From Syntrophobacterales bacterium Delta_02 (GTDB taxonomy: Bacteria > Desulfobacterota > Syntrophorhabdia > Syntrophorhabdales > Syntrophorhabdaceae), in assembly GCA_001603955.1 (NCBI GenBank), contig LVAA01000070.1, positions 1 through 40,594 on the forward strand: 40,594 nucleotides of DNA, read 5' to 3'. Position numbers and translations under genes: made by a program. The notes below the pieces were generated by a model that saw only the letters and a program-made list of their open reading frames with translations, did not search any database and had not been told where the DNA came from. This document shows, piece by piece, positions 38,125 to 40,594 of the stretch. The stretch's first letter is position 1. Each line of letters begins with the position of its first letter.

Positions 38125-40221
38125 CTACTTCTCCTGCGCCTCTTTCTCGCGCTTCGCCGCCTCGACTATCTTTTCCGCGATCTGTGCGGGGACTTCCTCG
38201 TAATGGGAGTACTCCATGGTGAACGTTCCCCGTCCACCGGTCATGGACCTCAGGTCGGGTGCATACCTCAACACCTCGGCCATGGGCACCACCGCTTTGA
38301 CCACCTGGTTGCTGCCCTTGGTCTCCACGCCCATGATCTTGCCCCTCCGGGAATTCATGTCGCCCATGATATCCCCCATGTTCTCGTCAGGCACGATCAC
38401 TTCCATCTTCATGATGGGCTCGAGGAGAGCGGGCTTGCACATCTCGAGGCCTTTCTTGAAACCCATCGAGGCCGCGATCTTGAATGCCATTTCCGACGAG
38501 TCGACGTCATGATACGACCCGTCATAGAGGGTAACCTTGAAATCGATGACGGGATAACCCGCCAGGATACCCTGGTTCATGGCCTCCACGATGCCCTTCT
38601 CGACGGCAGGTATATACTGCCTGGGAATCGCCCCGCCGACGATCTTGTCCACGAATTCGAAACCCTCACCGCGGGGCTTGGGACCGAGTTCCAGCCACGT
38701 GTCGCCGTACTGACCCTTGCCACCGGACTGTTTCTTGTATTTTCCCTGAACCTTGGTGGTCCCCTTGATGGTTTCCTTGTAAGGGACCTTCGGGTCCTTG
38801 AGCTCGACCTCGACGCCGAACTTGCGCTTCATCCTCTCCACGATGACCTCGATATGGACCTGGCCCATGCCGGAGAGGAGAAACTCCTTCGTCTGCTCGT
38901 CGCGCGAATACTTGATGGTCTGGTCTTCCTCGATGAGCCGTGCGAGCGACGTGTTCAGCTTGTCTTCATCGCCCTTCGCCTTGGGCTGCAGCGAGAAGGA
39001 TATGACCGGATTCGGCACGGTCACCCCCTCGTACCTGATGGGCGACTTCTCGTCGCAGATGGTATCGCCCGTCTGGACATCCTTCAACTTTGCCACGACG
39101 GCTATGTCACCCGCACTTGCGGAACCCGCCGGTTTCTGCTTCTTACCCACGAGAGAAAAGATCTGTCCGATCCGTTCTTTTTCATCCTTGAGGACGTTGA
39201 GCACCGTCATGTCGGGATGGAGTTCTCCTGAATAGACCCTGAAGAGTGTCAGCTTGCCTGCGAAAGGATCAGTGATGGTCTTGAAGATAAGGGCGCTGAA
39301 AGGCTGGTTGCCCGATGACTCCCGCGTCGTCTTCTCGTCCGTCTTCGGGTTGATCGCCTCCACCTCTTTCTTATACGAGGGGGCAGGGAAAAGCTTCACT
39401 ATGCCGTCAAGCAGGGTACCAATACCTATGTTCCGCGCCGCTGAGCCGCAGAAAATGGGAACGATCTTGTTGCCGGCAATACCCTCTTTCAGGCATTTCT
39501 CGATCTCCTCGGAGCTTATCTCATCACCATTCAGGTACCGCTCCATGACCTCGTCATCCATCTCCACGGCGGTTTCCACGAGCTTCTCACGATACTTCTG
39601 AGCAAGGTCGAGCTGCTCGGCCGGTATGTCCACGACATCGAAAGCGCCTGAGCCATCCGCCTTGAAAATGCAGGCCTTCATGGCAAGGAGGTCCACGACT
39701 CCCCTGAAGTTCTCTTCCTGGCCCACCGGGATCTGTACGACAAGACATGTCCTGTCCGTAAGGTTTTTCTGGATATCCTCCACGGTCCTGGCAAAGTCGG
39801 CGCGTTCCCGGTCCATCTTGTTCACGAAGATGGCGACCGCGGCTCCGAACTCACTGGCATATCCCCAAACCTTTTCCGTTCCCACCTTCACACCCGATAC
39901 AGCGCTCATGACGATCACCGCGGTATCGACGACCCTCATGCACAGCTTCGCGTCGGAGATGAAATTGTCGTCACCCGGGGTATCGAGGAGGTTGATCTTC
40001 TTCTTTGCCCATTCGAAACACGCCAGGGTCGATGATATCGTGATCTTCCTCTCCACTTCCTCCGGCTCGTAGTCCATAAGAGAGGTGCCTTCGTCTACGC
40101 TGCCGAGCCTCGTGTTCTCCCCGGCAAGAAAGAGCATCGCTTCCACGATCGACGTCTTGCCCTCTCCGCCATGAGAAAAAATGCCAACATTCCTGATCGC
40201 CTCAGGCTCGTACTTTTTCAT
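38125..40221 (-). CDS. EF-G-like translational GTPase (EF-G2 type)
   Basis: A 698-residue protein with the complete five-domain EF-G layout. G1 is FSHGGEGKTS (~14-23) rather than the AHIDAGKTT of true EF-G, G3 is LLDTPGDDNF (~77-86), in which the catalytic His of DTPGH is Asp, and G4 is VNKMDRERAD (~132-141). Domain IV is represented by QSGGKGQYGDTWLELGPK, and the C-terminal part by VPMAEVLRYAPDLRSMTGGRGTFTMEYSHYEEVP. It is a paralogous EF-G subfamily common in delta-proteobacteria, whose role (recycling, stress or fine-tuning) is not settled. The main fusA is expected elsewhere with the ribosomal proteins. AAAGGAG precedes the ATG. Confidence 0.92.
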   Translation of the reverse strand: MKKYEPEAIRNVGIFSHGGEGKTSIVEAMLFLAGENTRLGSVDEGTSLMDYEPEEVERKITISSTLACFEWAKKKINLLDTPGDDNFISDAKLCMRVVDTAVIVMSAVSGVKVGTEKVWGYASEFGAAVAIFVNKMDRERADFARTVEDIQKNLTDRTCLVVQIPVGQEENFRGVVDLLAMKACIFKADGSGAFDVVDIPAEQLDLAQKYREKLVETAVEMDDEVMERYLNGDEISSEEIEKCLKEGIAGNKIVPIFCGSAARNIGIGTLLDGIVKLFPAPSYKKEVEAINPKTDEKTTRESSGNQPFSALIFKTITDPFAGKLTLFRVYSGELHPDMTVLNVLKDEKERIGQIFSLVGKKQKPAGSASAGDIAVVAKLKDVQTGDTICDEKSPIRYEGVTVPNPVISFSLQPKAKGDEDKLNTSLARLIEEDQTIKYSRDEQTKEFLLSGMGQVHIEVIVERMKRKFGVEVELKDPKVPYKETIKGTTKVQGKYKKQSGGKGQYGDTWLELGPKPRGEGFEFVDKIVGGAIPRQYIPAVEKGIVEAMNQGILAGYPVIDFKVTLYDGSYHDVDSSEMAFKIAASMGFKKGLEMCKPALLEPIMKMEVIVPDENMGDIMGDMNSRRGKIMGVETKGSNQVVKAVVPMAEVLRYAPDLRSMTGGRGTFTMEYSHYEEVPAQIAEKIVEAAKREKEAQEK

Positions 40222-40264
40222 GAAAACTCCTTTCGACGCTGAAAAATCGTTTAAAATCCCGTGA

Positions 40265-40293
40265 ATTTAACATGGCTTTCCCTCAAAAATCAA
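40265..40293 (-). promoter_or_regulatory. Candidate promoter of the EF-G-like gene
   Basis: On the minus strand TTGATT (40293-40288) and TTAAAT (40270-40265) have a 17-bp spacer; each matches four of six consensus bases. The leader would be about 37 nt and ends in the AAAGGAG ribosome-binding site. Confidence 0.5.
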
Positions 40294-40594
40294 GAGGAAA
40301 GGGTCCGCCCCGAAGGGCAATCCCGCACACAGGTCCGCCTCCGGGGTAAATGACGGAAAAACGGGAACATCCGGGGGAGTATCATGGCAGATCCTCTGAC
40401 ATCGACTACAAGCTCCTGGGCATCTTCCGACCGTTAACGGCCCGCACTATACTAATGATGTTCCTGCCCCGTTCGCGCGAAGCGCGGACCCGAAGGCGTA
40501 TCAGCACCAACCCGTACACCCGTTTGTGAGCCTGCACGCAGACTCATTGTATCTTGACTCCCTATCAGTTTTGTGTTTAAGTAATAATTTCAAA
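40294..40594. other. Non-coding window end
   Basis: The last 300 bases show no convincing coding frame. GTTCGCGC...GCGCGGAC near 40475-40493 can form a small GC-rich hairpin. The last 60 bases are AT-rich and could contain a promoter for a gene beyond the window, but no confident box pair was found. Confidence 0.4.

Overview
The window looks like a chromosomal segment of a strictly anaerobic Deltaproteobacteria-type bacterium (Desulfobacterota sensu lato; a syntrophic fatty-acid or aromatic-acid degrader such as the Syntrophorhabdales/Syntrophales would fit). The reasons are a crotonyl-CoA to acetyl-CoA gene set, a four-subunit ferredoxin-dependent 2-oxoacid oxidoreductase beside succinyl-CoA ligase, selenium genes (selB and yqeB), an AMMECR1/Memo pair, a second EF-G-like GTPase, and DUF4388 proteins. 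The lineage is inferred from gene content only. I saw no rRNA, tRNA, CRISPR array, transposase or phage gene.

Layout. 1-4310 (+): metallo-hydrolase, then hydroxyacyl-CoA dehydrogenase, enoyl-CoA hydratase and a divergent thiolase, closed by a strong terminator. 4363-6476 (+): secreted nuclease-fold protein coupled to an ExeA-like ATPase with an SH3 domain. 6474-6763: palindromic element with a 15-bp minisatellite in its loop. 6761-8653 (-): selB. 8654-9009: divergent spacer filled by a TAGGAC palindromic array. 9010-12026 (+): deacetylase-fold protein and comEC. 12071-14646 (-): hybrid histidine kinase and Ppx/GppA. 14684-15424 (+): ccdA-like. 15451-20522 (-): tight run Memo - AMMECR1 - DUF1858 - MocA-like - yqeB - xdhC - rpoH. 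20618-23612 (+): three overlapping genes (retropepsin-like protease, inactive-transglutaminase/7TM protein, ATP-grasp ligase). 23610-23742: second convergent palindromic element. 23743-29448 (-): korDABC-sucCD plus a secreted isochorismatase-fold protein, with a TAGGAC array between sucC and sucD. 29554-37205 (-): four-gene cluster of unknown function headed by a ~1,500-residue multidomain protein. 37566-40221 (-): D-aminoacyl-tRNA deacylase and an EF-G-like GTPase.

How the genes fit together. The beta-oxidation trio and the Kor/Suc cluster are central carbon and energy functions: crotonyl-CoA to acetyl-CoA, and 2-oxoglutarate to succinyl-CoA to succinate with ferredoxin reduction and nucleotide phosphorylation. 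The DUF1858-MocA-YqeB-XdhC block is a maturation set for molybdenum hydroxylases, probably of the selenium-dependent kind, and SelB shows that selenocysteine is also used. The least explained locus is 29554-37205: an enormous protein with a cyclase-like toroid, Ig-like domains and a seven-bladed propeller, transcribed with two DUF4388-type proteins and a membrane sensor that has no output domain, behind a near-consensus promoter and a ~250-nt structured leader. The other notable layer is non-coding: four large head-to-head repeat arrays of two families. The two AGGTTT-type arrays begin at the stop codons of convergent genes, and one TAGGAC-type array encodes the end of SucC.
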